Assembly: GCA_016806645.1 (NCBI GenBank)
Contig: JACSYO010001998.1
Coordinates: 536,001 to 600,000, forward strand
Reading direction: 5' to 3'
DNA from: Ophiodon elongatus
Taxonomy: Eukaryota; Chordata; Actinopteri; Perciformes; Hexagrammidae
Length of the DNA: 64,000 bases
The notes beneath the pieces were generated by a model that was not told the DNA's origin, did not search any database, and saw only the letters and a list, made by a program, of their open reading frames with translations. The position numbers were made by a program, and so were the translations under genes. This document shows positions 35,851 to 48,829 of this stretch, piece by piece (position 1 is the stretch's first letter; each line of letters starts with the position of its first letter).

Positions 35851-38800
35851 ACAATATACGTTTGAGCGGGTTGCCGTCCTTTAATATTTCCTTAATCTTC
35901 GGGTGATGACACGGAAATATTAATATCAAAGATACAAGCAGCCAAAATGAGTTTCCAGGGCTGGGCTCCACTTTACAGACAGGGTGAAGCAAACAACTGA
36001 AGTTATACTTTAGGTTGAAAAGAGCCTATTGAGACGATTTTAATACCTGCTGTTGCACCATGACCCAGAGCCGGACAAGCACCATAATGGATGGTACTTT
36101 ATTGAAGGCAACACTGAGATGAAAGATCTGTATTTGACCGCTCACAATTCATTTAGAAGAATTTCAAGTTCATAGAGCTCTATCGGGCTTTGTCAAGCAA
36201 ACACCTTCGAGCAGAGCAAGCAATATACAGTAAGCACAAACACATTTATTGCTTAGGTGGCTGTGATCTGAATAATGAAGAAGCCAATATACTCCCAGAC
36301 GGAGCAGACAGAACAGTGCTGGACAACAATGTCTGAAAAACAACCTCAATACAAGAGCAGAGATAAAAGAAAACAACTTTTTGACAAGCACAATGAAACT
36401 GTTTCATCACAAATCCAAAAAAATCAATCAAGGCATAAATCATCCAAAATGCATTTATTTATCAAGGAAAGTACAACAATGAAGAGGTAAATACAGAAAA
36501 TATGGATAATATGTTGTTTTGTCAAACATATTACACAAACAGTAAAAAGACAAGTACAAAACAAGTAATGAATGGGTCAAATGTGTGCTTAACAACCGTT
36601 GACTCCTAACAGTATGCATGAGACCAGCTATTTTCTCCAATACACATTTTATAAGTAGTCAGTAATGAGTTGTTGTTATTGACTTTTATGCTGAAGTCAG
36701 TGGTCTGGGCAGTCTGCTCTGATGCTGTTGGGTTTGAGGCTCACAGCGTTAACTAAATATCAGCTCTCTTTTGCTATTAAACTATTAATTTTACTTAAGA
36801 TATTCTTAAATAGCAAATCTTCTGAAATCCAATCATCTGTGCTGTGTCATTTTTATATTTTTTTTGCCGTGCCCTCGATACAAATATGACTTTCATTACT
36901 GACTCAAAGGGGTAAAATGAGTGTTACAAGCCTCTCTGTGATGGAGAACGCCTTCTGGAGAACAGCTGAACAGTAATCTGTGTGGCAGACGCACCAGAGA
37001 AGCATCACAAGTCAAAAAAACAAGGCATCTGCCAGAGGCCTCGCACTGAATCACGGCACTAAACGAGAAATGTATTAATAAACGAGAAATTTGCTTGGGA
37101 GTGCAATCTGTGCGGATGAACTCAAATGAGATAAATGAGTGGCATCCACTACTTCCTTCAATGTGCCCTTGCAGTATTATTACTTGGGGATTTAGCCGAT
37201 GATGTCCTCATCCTGAGTGACTTGTAATGAATGAACAAGTAGGTGTGGGGTGTCTCGCTCAAGGACGCTGACAGGCGACACTCCTCATCTAGAATCTGAC
37301 GGGATGCGTACTTTGTTTGTGTGGCTCGTCCTCACAACCGAACTACACATTCATCATGTCAGAGCCAAAACGACCCATTACGACGGCTCCAAACGTGACT
37401 TTCCTGAACGTTTAATCAACAACTGTACAGCTGCCACAACAGTGGGGCTCCTGCCATGGTACCCTGCCAGCCAATCCTGAGTGCAATCATATCATAAAAC
37501 ACTCATCACATGAATGCTGATGATGGTTTTCGGCTCTAGTTTTAACAAACATGCACTGAGCACTATAGGAACCCTCATCCCTGAGGTATTTTGATCACTC
37601 ATTGTCTCTACTCCCCTCTCTCGCCTCTGACTTCAGGCTGGCCTATATTATGTTAGAGCCGTCAGAGAATGGTGACCAATATAAACCTAAATCTAACCAT
37701 GTAGTTTTGTTGCGTTTTAGTTTAGCTCAGTTTCAGCTGCAATACGTTTCCCTGGAAGGGTTTAGATGTAAGGGAACACAATTCAGTAGGAGACAGAGTG
37801 TGCAAAACATCTTCGGGAGGTCTCTGTCTTTCATCATGAAACACTCTAAGGAGTTGAAAGACATTTCAATCAGGAGAGACGAGTCAGATGAAGAAAAGAT
37901 AATTGTTTATTATTAACAGATATGTGATGATGAAGTCTTGACAGTCTTTGGCGCTTGGACTCTCCAGGGAGATTTGTAAATCAAGGGGCGTCTGCCACAC
38001 TGGTGGCTGATAGAACGATGGGCTGATGGATCTCCAAAGACTGGGAGGAGATGGGGAGGTGGAGGGGTGCGTAACGGCAACATGAATGAACTGAAGGTAG
38101 AGAGAAAGTCATATTTAAAAAAAGAGAAGACAATCGGCTAACAATGTAATTGTGTCGCTATGCTTATTGGATAAAGGAGACCAGCCGATCTAAACAGCTG
38201 ATATCATGATTGACAGCCCCGACCAATGACAGCAAGGGAATTATGAGTGAGCATGCGTGAGAGGAGTGATTGGCAGACGTATGAGAAATAACAGCATGCA
38301 AGAGTATCGTCTTCCTGACTGAATTTACGTGAGCGCTTCATTAGTTGTCACTGATGTAGTTATTTCTGGCAGTGAAGTGAAGTTGCGGTGTCGGTGAACG
38401 TCAACCTCCTCCTGGAGAATCTAGGAGATATGCAGCCACCTCGGAGTGCTTTTGAAGAACTTCTCTCTGGGCTCAATGGAAGTTTTTTCTTCTTTGTACT
38501 TTCTTCTCGACTTGGTTATATTCCTCTATTCATTTCACCAGATTGTAGGAAAACAGCTCCGTGTTTTCACTGTGCACGATGGGTCCCTTCTTCTTAAATT
38601 GAAAGCTTTGGGGCAATGTGTAGAATTACATCCCAAACCTGGTGCTTCAGCTCCAAATCGCTCAATTATCAGTGGCTCAGCATAGCGCTCTCGCCTCAAA
38701 ATAGAGGCCGCGATGAAACGCACCGGGTCAAAATTGCCTCTGCGATGCCTGAGCTCACCACGTCTATCGGCGTTTTCAGTCCTGAAATCCACGGGTTGAT

Positions 38801-41100
38801 TTCGGTAGTTTTGTATGGTTAGGATTAGTTATTTTGAATCAAGGACAAGCTTCTACCTGGCTCTGCTCGCATCATGTGACCCCTTTATATTTTATTCTTG
38901 AGACTCCAGCTGATACTCCTTTCTCCAGAAACGTATAATGAGTGCCGCAGCCTGCAGTATTAGCATCAAGGTTAAGTCCGTACCACTGTGAAGAAAAATA
39001 AATCAGCAGAATTTGAAAATTATCCCCTGGAATCCAATTATTTTGGTATTGTTTCATGTCCCAGCTTTATGCTACCTGTGGCAGACTCACTGATTACTGG
39101 TGCTGCTTTCAGAGGCCGTGGAGCAGAATCATTAGGAACACTTCATTTTTCTATGTGATCAGTAAAACACACTACACAAAGCCACAGTTCACTGTATGGG
39201 ATTGTTTTGTAGGAAAGACTGTGGCAACTACTGAGTTGTGTTTGTACGTACACCTGAGTGAGTTATTTAGAACTTGACACTGATCTTCTGAGAATGATGA
39301 ACTACAGGTTAACAAGCGGTTGTCAGGCTCCACCTCGCACGTCTTCTGTGAGGAAAGGTGCAAAAAGAACTCTTCACGGCACCTTACGGTGGCACAGAGG
39401 GAGTTAAAATGACGTACCGCCATTATAGATGCAATTTAAGTTAAAGCAACCAAACTACATCATTAGGTCAAACAATTTAACGTAAGGTGTCGACATCAGA
39501 ATCACGCTGTTAGGTTAAATAGTTTAACATTAGGTTTAGGCAACAAAAGTTAGTTTTTAGATTAAACAATGTAAGATTTGTTTTAGGCAACGAAATTACG
39601 TTGTGGGTTTAAACTTTTTGCCTGGGCAGCACATTTTTAACAAATTCTGTTCGACCACCACGGAATGCGCTGATGGACCTGAATGATGCAAGCAGGAGGG
39701 GCTGAGTCCAAATCCCACCTCCTCTTACCCAATTAAACTAAATATGTCTGACAAGCACTGATTCCTTACATCATGAGATATATTTCTGTAATAAAGTGTT
39801 GGAAGAAATGCTGGTTGTATTGATGACAGCCATGATGGTGATGAGTATAATGAAGAAGGTAACAGTATTCCTAAAAAGTAACCATTACCCATTGCTTATT
39901 GTCTTACATTATGGTTTTTATTTTGGTCATGTTGCCATTTATTTAGTCTCCTATGTCCAAATCCTGACTTTCAGACCACTGCATGTGCACAACATCAAAT
40001 TTAAGTTGTTAATGTTCTGTTCCAAAGTAAAAAAAAAGAAAGTATTATTAATTCCCAACTGTCATCAAAAGTAGAACCTAGATAGATTTTTCACACTTAA
40101 ACAGCATTGGAGAAACAATGTTTTATTTATTTGCGTATTTGCCTGATTGCCATCAAAGCTGTAAATAATGTGACATATGGAAAAGTAATAGTGATGACAT
40201 ACCCTACAGAATACTATCCAGTAGGGACAGTCACTGGCTCCAGGTGACAATCAAGTAATCTGTTTGTCTTAAATCTGGTAAAAATCAAACTGTTAAACAA
40301 ACCAGCTGCCGAGGCCTTGTGGTGTCTACCAGCAGGCCGTCCCACTCATCACCGCTGCCTTACCTCAATATTATTGTTCATGTTCTGAGACAGCAGAGCA
40401 GAGGTGTTGTTTCACGCCATCTGGCTCTCAGTCAGGAAGCAAACTGGTTGATTAAAGGACACAATTAGCATAGAGCGGGTTTGGTCGAGTCCCCCAGCGG
40501 GGATTAAAGGATGCACCTGGTCAACAGCGCACACACTCACGCTGGGGAGCTGCGTCTGACAGCAGGGCGCACGAGTGACAAGGCGAAGGATTTCATTTCA
40601 CTGTGAGCCGGAGGACTGACCGAGCCAGACGCTGCACTCCACCGGTTCAGTGGTGTCATGACTGAATTAGAGGATTTTTTTTCATCTACGCATAAACCGT
40701 GCGGGAGATTCTGCGGGTATGAAACGATGCGAGGGGATAATACAAACAGACTCTCAACATCCAGGAAAAAACAGTAAATTAAAAACATCACAGCTGCATC
40801 AAAACTGAGCGCGTCAATTTGCATCCACTCAACTCTTCCTGACAATGGATAGAATTTGCTGCCAAACAATCACGTTGCAGAAGGCAAATATGTTTGTTTT
40901 TTTCTGTTTGTTTTTTATGATTCTTGTCACTGTTTTCAATTCCTGTTTACTGTGTAGTTTCTGTGTTGCTGATTGTCATCTCGTGAATGTTTTTTTGTGC
41001 AAACATGTGTGATGTTGGTTCCCAGCAAGGACTGGCGGATCAAGAGGGGGGAGGGGGACCGTTCTGCAGGGCGAGGGGCTGCAGCGAAGCCGGGTCTGGG
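35851..41100. other. Long non-coding stretch with few signals
   Basis: No supported gene in about 5 kb. 37060-37095 repeats TAAACGAGAAAT. 39460-39610 contains TTTAGGCAACAAAAGTTAG and TTTTAGGCAACGAAATTACG, two pieces of the TTTAGG family. 40500-40860 and 41030-41170 are CpG-richer. Reading frames are short, and none resembles a protein that I recognise. Confidence 0.4.
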
Positions 41101-41135
41101 TCTGTCCACAGGAGGTCTGTCCACAGGAGGCCTGG
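41101..41135 (+). repeat. 15-bp tandem repeat
   Basis: TCTGTCCACAGGAGG occurs twice in a row (41101-41130) and is followed by a third, degraded unit (CCTGGTCCCTGTAGGAGG). Confidence 0.8.
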
Positions 41136-41199
41136 TCCCTGTAGGAGGCCCGGCTGGAGTCTGAGCCGAGGGTGGTTCTGGTGAACCTGCGTGATATTT

Positions 41200-41225
41200 C
41201 ATCTGATTTCACGTGGAATCAGATG
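41200..41225. other. 26-bp near-perfect palindrome centred on CACGTG
   Basis: CATCTGATT and AATCAGATG flank TCACGTGG, so the centre is an E-box CACGTG with one mismatched pair next to it. It could extrude as a hairpin or bind a dimeric factor. No gene start is visible nearby. Confidence 0.7.
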
Positions 41226-41960
41226 ACAATAACTATATAGAAACAGCCAGTCTTCTTGCTGATGGCCTCGTTAAATTTTGTAGGTCATATGGAGGCACCA
41301 GTATTATGTTTCACAACCAGTTAAAAGATCCTCACAGTAACTTTACCAAAACTATGATAAGTCAACTTTGACTTGGTTTCACCCACCCGATCCCCCCTGA
41401 CCTCCTCCCTCAGTGGACTCTCTCGTCCTTTATCCTTTGTCAGTTGCTCTGTCTGAATTAAAGTCACTGAAGTTAAAAGCTCGGTGCGTCTGCATCAGAC
41501 GCTATTCGACGAGCCGGGAGTGAAAAAACGGACGTTTGGAGCGTTTGCCTGCCCAGATGTGCTGCTCTCGGCCCGTTAATTAAAACACCAGCAGCACATC
41601 ACGGGAACATTATCTCCCAGTTGAACCGGTCAGTCTCTCAGGACGGATTCAGGTCAGACTTGTTGGTCGTCAGCAGACGGATTACGGACGGTCAAATTGA
41701 TTTTCTGTCCTCTCGGTTTCTTCATCCAATCCACTGCCGGTCTTTTTACCTGCCATCTCCAGGTTTTTTAGATCAAACAGTTTCACTTTGCTCTCACGAA
41801 GAGCAGCAGAATAAAATACTCTTGCTCTTTCTCTCTCTGCTGTGCTTGTCTCCAGCATTACAACTTCATACTTGGTAAATTGCTCCCATAATTACCATTT
41901 TCACCATCTGTCTGGTTGGTGAGAGGTTTGTGGAGAGAAACAGAGGGTACCCTGTAGGGG

Positions 41961-42002
<42 letters not shown>
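41961..42002 (+). repeat. (TG)n microsatellite
   Basis: About 21 TG units with one CG interruption near 41967. A shorter broken TG array follows at 42141-42170. Confidence 0.9.
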
Positions 42003-42003
<1 letters not shown>

Positions 42004-42170
42004 TCTCAAAGAAAGCATAGAAGGTCTTTACTAGAGAAAAAACCATGACAACACGGTTGTTACCTCCCCATTCATCACTCTCAGCTGCTGGTGTGTGTGT
42101 ATTTGGTTTATAACTTTGTCCTCTCCTGTTTCTAGTAGCAGTAGGTGTGTGTTGGTGTGTGTGTGTGTGT

Positions 42171-43102
42171 CAGTGATAAACTAAACAAAGCCCGTCTCCG
42201 TCTTTGTCCTTCGCCTTTTCACCTCTCGGGTCCTCCGAGGGCCGGCAGAGACAACCTGGGTCTCGGCGATACCGACTCTCTCTGTTGTCCTCTGCTACTC
42301 GCAGGGACACACTATGAGATCAGCATCCTCATTCTGCATTCCACGTTTTCTGTCCACATCCTTCATGAAGTGAGGAATTTTCTTTTTTTCCATCTTTCTG
42401 AATCCATGTGCGATGCAGGAGAAGGGTTTCCACAGTTTGCCTTGTGCTGCTATCAACATGAAACACAGATACAAAATGAAGAATACGTGGTGGGCTGCAA
42501 ACAGTAATAGAAAGCCACAAAGTATCTGGTACCACATTAATAATAATAATCCATTTTATTTGTATGGCACTTTAAAAAGGTACTCAAGGCACTTTACATT
42601 AGAAGCAATAACAATGTACACAAGAGAGATGACATAACGGTAAGAAACAAAAACATACATTGATCATAAGCTTGTCCTTCAGACAACAGGAAACAGTATT
42701 GGTAACGTCTCTGCTGAAGGAACAGACTTTTTTTGAAGATGCTCCGCTAATGGTCTCTGTGATGGGGATGTCCTCCAGGATGCAGCCTCTAAATTTCCCC
42801 CTATATGAAATATTGTAGGTAAGACTATTTTAAAATTGTTAACGTGTATTGCCGACAACAGATTGAGAGGTGAAAACGAATTCGGACCACTTCTCAGTAC
42901 GCAAGTCCACATTCGAGAGAGCACAGACACGGATTCCTGAGAGCAGAACCCGATTTGAGCGGTCAATCATGTTGGCTTCCGAGGATTCGGGAACATCTTT
43001 GGACGAGCCAAAGCCGCCGCAGGACACACGCGTCACATCCAATGTTAGCAGATTAGCCAGCTTCTGAATATGTCTCTCCTCTGTCATAGAATGTTAGTTA
43101 GA
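42171..43102. other. Non-coding stretch with a retroposon fragment
   Basis: 42539-42610 (AATAATAATCCATTTTATTT, GTATGGCACTTTAAAA, AAGGCACTTTACATT) is related to 22708-22763. An exon-like patch at 42304-42368 was considered and rejected. The rest is unrecognised. Confidence 0.4.
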
Positions 43103-43221
43103 ATCCTGATGGGCAGGTGGCACCTTGCATGGTAGCCCCTGTCATCAGTGTATGATGAATGCACTTATTGTAAGTCACTTTGGATAAAAGCGTCAGCTAA
43201 ATGAAATGTAATGTAATGTAA
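43103..43221 (+). mobile_element. SINE fragment with L2-type tail
   Basis: TCCTGATGGGCAGGTGGCAC and CATGGTAGCCCCTGTCATCA are the SINE body. TTGTAAGTCACTTTGGATAA, AAGCGTCAGCTAAATG and the ending AAATGTAATGTAATGTAAT are a classic L2-type 3' tail with short terminal units. The joint between the two may be a recombinant or a different SINE subfamily. Confidence 0.65.
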
Positions 43222-43951
43222 TAGTGGAATAAATCTAGATCATTAAACAACAAATTGAATGTGATTGTAGTTGTTTGGTGTCAACGCATTTTAATGTTTC
43301 AGATAATACAGACAGCAAACGCTGCTCTTCATCTCTATCCAATGGCAAAAAAGTCACTTTTTCATTTTGAAAGTAGAAGGAAGGGTCTGACAGGTTGACT
43401 CTTCACTTCCAGGTCGCATTGCACAGGTGACAGTCGGCTCTCAGTTTGGGTTTGTGCTCACGGGGACCAGGCTGCCAGAAGTGAGCGCGAGCAGCTTTGA
43501 TCATTGCGAGCGTGAGCGTCCACATTGCCGGCTGGAACGTACTCACACATTTCCTCTCGCTGCTCCAACCGTCTGCCGCGCTCACGCTTCCGTCCCCTGA
43601 GAGCGGAAATCGGATTCCGCTCTCAAATGTTGAATCTTAGACTGAATCGAGCATTTGTGCTCTCTCTCAAAACCTTTTTGCATTCAAGATACATCCATAT
43701 TCTTTTCTTTCTTCAGATGGTATTGTTTTTCAAATCAAGTCAGATTTCAGACAAACACGCTGCTCTCCTTTCCTGCGTCGCTATTCAACGTCGATTCCAA
43801 TTGTAATTCCTTCAAGGTCTTTCTCAATGCAACCGGCACAGCGCTTTAACAATCTGTGGCCTTCCTCTGTGTGTGTTTATGTGTGCAACCTTGTAGGAAC
43901 ATAAAGATAATGACATAATCACATATCAGTGATTCAATTTCAATGAGCTTT

Positions 43952-43954
<3 letters not shown>
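43222..43954. other. Non-coding stretch, nothing firm
   Basis: TCCTGAGAGCAGAACCCGAT (42936) and CCCTGAGAGCGGAAATCGGA (43597) are similar and may belong to one decayed repeat spanning 42870-43680. No gene evidence. Confidence 0.3.

Positions 43955-44022
<68 letters not shown>
43955..44022 (+). repeat. (GA)n microsatellite
   Basis: About 33 GA units with one GCGA interruption near 43983, resembling the array at 3251-3345. Confidence 0.95.
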
Positions 44023-44024
<2 letters not shown>

Positions 44025-45239
44025 GTAGCATGTGTGATTATCTGTGCATTAGTGAGCAATAGCTGTTGCATAGGACCTATACAGTGTCGGCAATGAACCG
44101 AGTGGTTTCTCTATAGGTTCACATTCATAAACGCTGTACAATGTCTATGCGTGCAGCGTCGCTCTGTGACAGGAACTCTAGGAAGTCGAAGGGAAAATAG
44201 CTCGGCGGACCAGTAATGACTTTCTGTGGGGCTTTTTAGTTGAAAAGTGAATATGATGTTGGCTCCATAAATGATCTGCGGCTCTTTCGGTCGGTGCTGT
44301 GGCCTTGATGCAAACAGCTGCATAGACCAAGTCTGTCTCTGCCGCCTCGCGTGGACTGTCCACTGTGAGACACGTGTCCATTTGGAGACGTGCTCTTTCC
44401 ATTTCATTTCAATGGACGGATGCGACTCATGAAGCTCTATAGCGTGAGTTTCGTGAGAAATATTGATTCCTTCGAACTGATACTTCCGTATTATATTGAT
44501 ACCAGGATTCTGAAAAGGTTACAGTGTTACATTTTCCCCAGGACCCGGGGAAGAAGGTACGGGGCTCGAGACCAACACCATCCCGCAAAAAGAAACTGTA
44601 GCCGATAATGAATGCTACAGCGTGAGCAACAACACCGTGTTGAAATCGGCAGGAGGACTAGTTAATGTTAGCCGTTACACTCGTACATTAGAGAGAAACT
44701 TGAGGCAGTTCAGTTCATCAGGGATCAATAATACATTTGCAAAAATCTGTATTCTAACAGTAATAAAGCAGTGTATGTTTTTCTACCGTGGTATTGACTT
44801 TGGGTATCGGGGATTGGGGAGTTTCACCAATATTGGTATTGAGTTCTAAATACTCCAAATACTCCTTCCCTGTCAGGAAGACTACTCTTTGGCATGCGTA
44901 GGCCTGCAGTTTATTTCTCACATATCTGGCCATCAAGTCCTCTCACTCATCCTTGCCGTCATCGTCTTGGGATGTCGGTTGTGATATCAGTCGTTCTCAT
45001 CAGCTGGTTACTTCTGTCCAATAGCACAGCGACACACCTACGTTGTTACCCTATCCTCTTGCTGCTGTCTCGTTTTAGATCGGATTCTCTCTCTGCTTTC
45101 AGAATGTCCATGCTGCAGTTACGTGGGGCCCAGCATCTCCCAATCAACGCCCAATTTTCGCATATTCATCAGCTTCAATCATTTATATGGCTGCTGCTTA
45201 GGGCAGACACCCCCTGATTACAAATCTCCTTCTCAGTAG
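44023..45239. other. Non-coding stretch upstream of a gypsy relic
   Basis: No supported gene. The last 200 bp may hold more of the decayed pol (a weak IW and LSSSPVP pattern just before RNase H), but this is not certain. Confidence 0.35.
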
Positions 45240-45610
45240 CTCTCCGGTGCCGTCGGCTCTGGACTTTGTAGTGCCATTCACGTCGGAGAGTTGATGCGAG
45301 TGGTGCTGGAGCTGTAACACCATGGGAAGGTTCCTTTGGCATAAATCACCTGGTCCGTTGCCTCTCTAAGCAGTTCTCTGCAGCTGAGCACAAGTATAGC
45401 ACGATCAAAAATAATCCCCAGTTCTGCTCTGGGCCCCTCCAGCATTTTTTGGCTCAACTCCGCAGCCGGTGGGGATCTTTACAGATCACAAGCTTCTTGT
45501 GTTCCTTCATCAGACGTATACCAGTTCTAAACACCTCATGCATTGGGCCCTTTTCGCCAAAAACTTCATTGTAGAAATAAATTATAAAAATGTCCCGTAC
45601 CTTAGGAGGA
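45240..45610 (+). pseudogene. Ty3/gypsy RNase H relic, second lineage
   Basis: Translation shows ALDFVVPFTSE, then after a shift VDASGAGAVTPWEGSFGINH (Asp codon 45293-45295), CLSKQFSAAEHKYSTI, and in another frame DHKLLVFLHQTYTSSKHLMH (from 45484) and WALFAKNFIVEINYKN. This is the RNase H of a gypsy pol: the VDAS motif, the YSTI-E position and the DHKxLVFLHQ block are in order. The Glu expected after YSTI is Lys here. Compared with the 15711-16150 RNase H the sequence is clearly different, so this is another gypsy lineage. I found no neighbouring integrase or LTR with confidence. Confidence 0.75.
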
Positions 45611-45699
45611 CACCAGCATGGTAGTCAAACACATTCTCACTCCCAACACATCGAATACAGAGAGCTTGTCAGTGGCGCTAAGCTTCAAACTATGGCGCT

Positions 45700-46035
45700 C
45701 TAGGTACACCTCTAGCGTACGTTTTGAATGGGTCTGCTATGAAATGTCAGTTTCCACTCGTAAAACAAACAGAGTATTTTCAAAAGTTGGGTTTAGGCAA
45801 CAAAACCACTTAGTATTGTTTAGTAAAAGAGTTCAGGTGACGTTAACTTGGCGGACTAAGCACGAGTCACCTGACCGACGGCATTAACGTCACATATGAT
45901 AAACAAATAATGTCAGGATTTTCTTTTAGTTTTGCAAGGGACACGAACAGCAGAGTCCTGGGTGAAAGTCCTGTGTTTGTTTGTTGACCCATCCACCCCC
46001 AACCCTTCTGCATGGACTATCTCACTCTTCATACC
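45700..46035 (+). repeat. TTTAGG dispersed repeat, longest copy
   Basis: Contains GGGTTTAGGCAACAAAACCA, CTTAGTATTGTTTAGTAAAA, GTGACGTTAACTTGG, then TCCTGGGTGAAAGTCCTGTG and TTTGTTGACCCATCCACCCC. The same core and tail occur at 281-700, 52100-52320 and 52920-53260. Confidence 0.6.
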
Positions 46036-46799
46036 ACATGAGTTGCTCTGGCTGTCTAATAAGACATCCGATATGATGGTGACAGAACCATCTCGGTTTA
46101 ATGTCGCATGTTTTGCTCAGTTTCTTGACCCGTCCCTCATTTCCTTAATGAGCCACTCAGCATGCAGACCTGCCCCGGGAGCTTTTCTCAGTCTCCAGAT
46201 CATCCATTGTGCTACTCAGCTGTGGCGTTGCAGCCCGACTTCTGTTCGCTCAATGTTGAATCAAATGTTATTTCCGCGTTCAGCGTTCGTGCCATCAAAA
46301 TCAGCTGACTGGATCTTTCAATTTATCTCAAAATTCAATTTATTAACCATTTCAAGTAAGATTCATGATATTTGTTTATGACATTTATTTATGACGCTAG
46401 TACATACTCTGCCAGTCTGTGCCACTATAATAGATGCAAGAAGGGGAAATCTTCCATGGTTAATACTGTGCTACAAGCTATAAGCCTCAATACTCTCATA
46501 TATCGTCTCTCCATCTGGCGCCGTCTGGCTGGAGATCTGACTCATGCTTCGATATTTGAGCCTGGTATTCACACGCTTCCTCCATATTGGAAGGCGGTGT
46601 TTACCTCCCACATGAGGAAGATGGGAGTTGAGTTGTGAAGTCTCCCGCAGGTGGGAGAGATGTCCCAGACTATCTTTAGGAAGCTCCTTTGCATTTAAGG
46701 ACAGTGTTGGCTCTCTTCTTACTTGTGGAATACATTTAGACTGTGGGAACAAAGTTTCCTCTGAGATAACTGCTACAACTTGATAAACAGTGACCCAGA
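46036..46799. other. Open but unrecognised stretch
   Basis: Frames on the plus strand (to 46381 and 46372-46638) are open for 89-149 codons but match nothing I know. I do not call a gene. Confidence 0.25.
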
Positions 46800-47215
46800 T
46801 ATAAATTGTTTGTCCTCAAAATGTTCAGAGAATGTTACCATTCACTGTTCTAGTAATGTTTTCAGCAAGTTTTTTTTTTTTTTTTTTGCCTCCCAGAATG
46901 TTCTTTTCAAGGCTGTGACCACGTTCTCTAAAAACAGTCTTAAAATGTTTGGGGATAGGCCTCTCAAAATGTTTTTCAGACCATTGTTAGAACATTATGC
47001 CCTACCATACAGTCAGACAATTCGGTTCTGTTCCCAGAATGTTTTTCTTAGTTAGGAAAACAGGCTCGGAACACATTCTAAAGAAAATTCCGTGATAATC
47101 TTCGGAAAATGTTTTCGATAACATTGTTAGAACATTATCGACCAACATTCTTAAAACATTTTCAGCAAGAAGTGTTTTTTTTGTTCCCAGAATGTTATTA
47201 TTTTAGAGTAGGATA
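46800..47215. repeat. Degenerate tandem repeat of AATGTT/AACATT units
   Basis: CCCAGAATGTTCTTTT (46894), CCCAGAATGTTTTTCTTAGT (47034) and CCCAGAATGTTATTATTTTA (47190) recur about 140-155 bp apart. TTGTTAGAACATTATG (46984) and TTGTTAGAACATTATCG (47124) are 140 bp apart as well. Short AATGTT and AACATT words make the unit itself partly palindromic. This resembles a recurrent fish minisatellite-like element. Confidence 0.65.
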
Positions 47216-48829
47216 CCGTGCAGTAAAACTATTACACAAATGTTCTGTGGTAATACAAGCAAAATCACGGTAATATCTTTTAACATTTTTAGAAAATGAC
47301 AATATTCAAGTAACACTTTGACTAAAAATTCAGGGTTAACTGGACTGACCTCTGTGATGACTACGATGACTGTGATCATTTACTTAAATGTTGGAATTAG
47401 TCTAATGACAAATACAAAAAGGTTGATACTATTCAAGTTATTCAACATAACTATTATTTTGCATTCATTTATTAAATGTGTGTGTGTAAAAACATACTGA
47501 ACCCATCTTTGCATAAAAACAATTCATGAAAATGTTTTAAAAGAAAACCAATACAATTAAATGTCATTAAATGTCATTAAATGTCGTAACGTCATCTTAT
47601 CCACCTTTAATTAAAAGTTTTTTTTGGGGGCTGGAGACTGCAGACTCTTGAAATAGGAGCTCCCATCAGGTGCTGGTGCATTTCGTTACTCTGAGGGCTT
47701 GATGGACTTTCATTGTCCTCAGTCAGGGATAATCTGTCTGCATTATGACAAAAATAGTAATTAAAATCAGAAGTCCTTTTTTTTCCACCAGCAGCTGGTA
47801 CAACCACTGTTGGTCAGTTATTTCGTCTGTGTTATTATCAACCAATCATGTTCAAAAGGGTACAATAATGATTTGTGCCACTACGCATTAAATAGTGGAC
47901 GCTTTCATGAATGCTGCAACCTCACACAAACCTCCAATGGTGATTGTAGTCGTTAAAACAATATGGCAGTCATCCGTCCTGGGGAGAATTTTTTATATAA
48001 CTCCCTCGTTTAAAAAACATATGAAACAAGATTTGCGCACCAGGTTGCTCACCACTAGCTGTCTGCTCTGCTGTGGCAACTGGGCCTCAGCTCCACCGCT
48101 TTGCCTCTTTTCGGATTAGCTGGTAGTTAGGCTGTGTCGTCACGGCCAAGAGCCACCCAGATGCACCTTTATACCTTGTGACTGCACAGCTCGCTAAGCT
48201 GCAGCGACACCGCAAACACACTCACCTTCCCTCCAAACAAAAAACTACACTGCACCGTTGCACACGTTCATATTCGTTGCACTTCATTGGAAGTAGAATT
48301 CATAGAATACTAGCCCAAACATAAGCCAACTGACAATAAGCTATTCTACCGTGCATCATAAGTCACAGAGTTGGGTCTATTTTTTGGCAAAAATCTGTCT
48401 GATTTTATGCAAACCGGCTGAACGGGCTATTGTGACAAATTCTGGCAAATTAAAAAGTAGCCCACGTCAGCAACCTGTGCTGATGGTGCCACAACGCTTA
48501 CTCCAGCGTGTGTTGCATTGGTAATAAGCAAAATGGCAACGTGATAAATTTAATGTTTGTTTATGAATGGACTAACAGAGCCACTATATGAACGGCTGTG
48601 TGCCATTTACTGCTAAAGTGAGACTGGCAACATGAAGTAAATACATTTCTTTAGATGGGGGAATGTTTGTTTCCTAGATAGTTCATGTGTTTATGTGATG
48701 AGATATGGCAGAGTTAGTCTCAAAGAAAACAAAAAATTAGCCAATATGGCAATGTTTTGGATTTGAAGCGGAAAAAAACAGACGAGGCGACATGTAAACA
48801 CAAATGCAGTCACCGGTTACATTTCAGTT
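47216..48829. other. Non-coding stretch, nothing firm
   Basis: Three ATGTCATTAA units lie at 47561-47590. 47990-48160 may be a dispersed repeat fragment. No gene supported. Confidence 0.35.

Noticed and set aside
42304..42368. GTHYEISI stretch between CTACTCGCAG and GAAGTGAGG, resembling a fibronectin III exon piece
   Set aside because: Only eight residues look like the family and the following residues do not; too short to support.
45932..46638. Open frames of 149 and 88 codons after the gypsy relic, considered as envelope or integrase
   Set aside because: No zinc-finger, DDE or membrane pattern could be found, and part overlaps a dispersed repeat.
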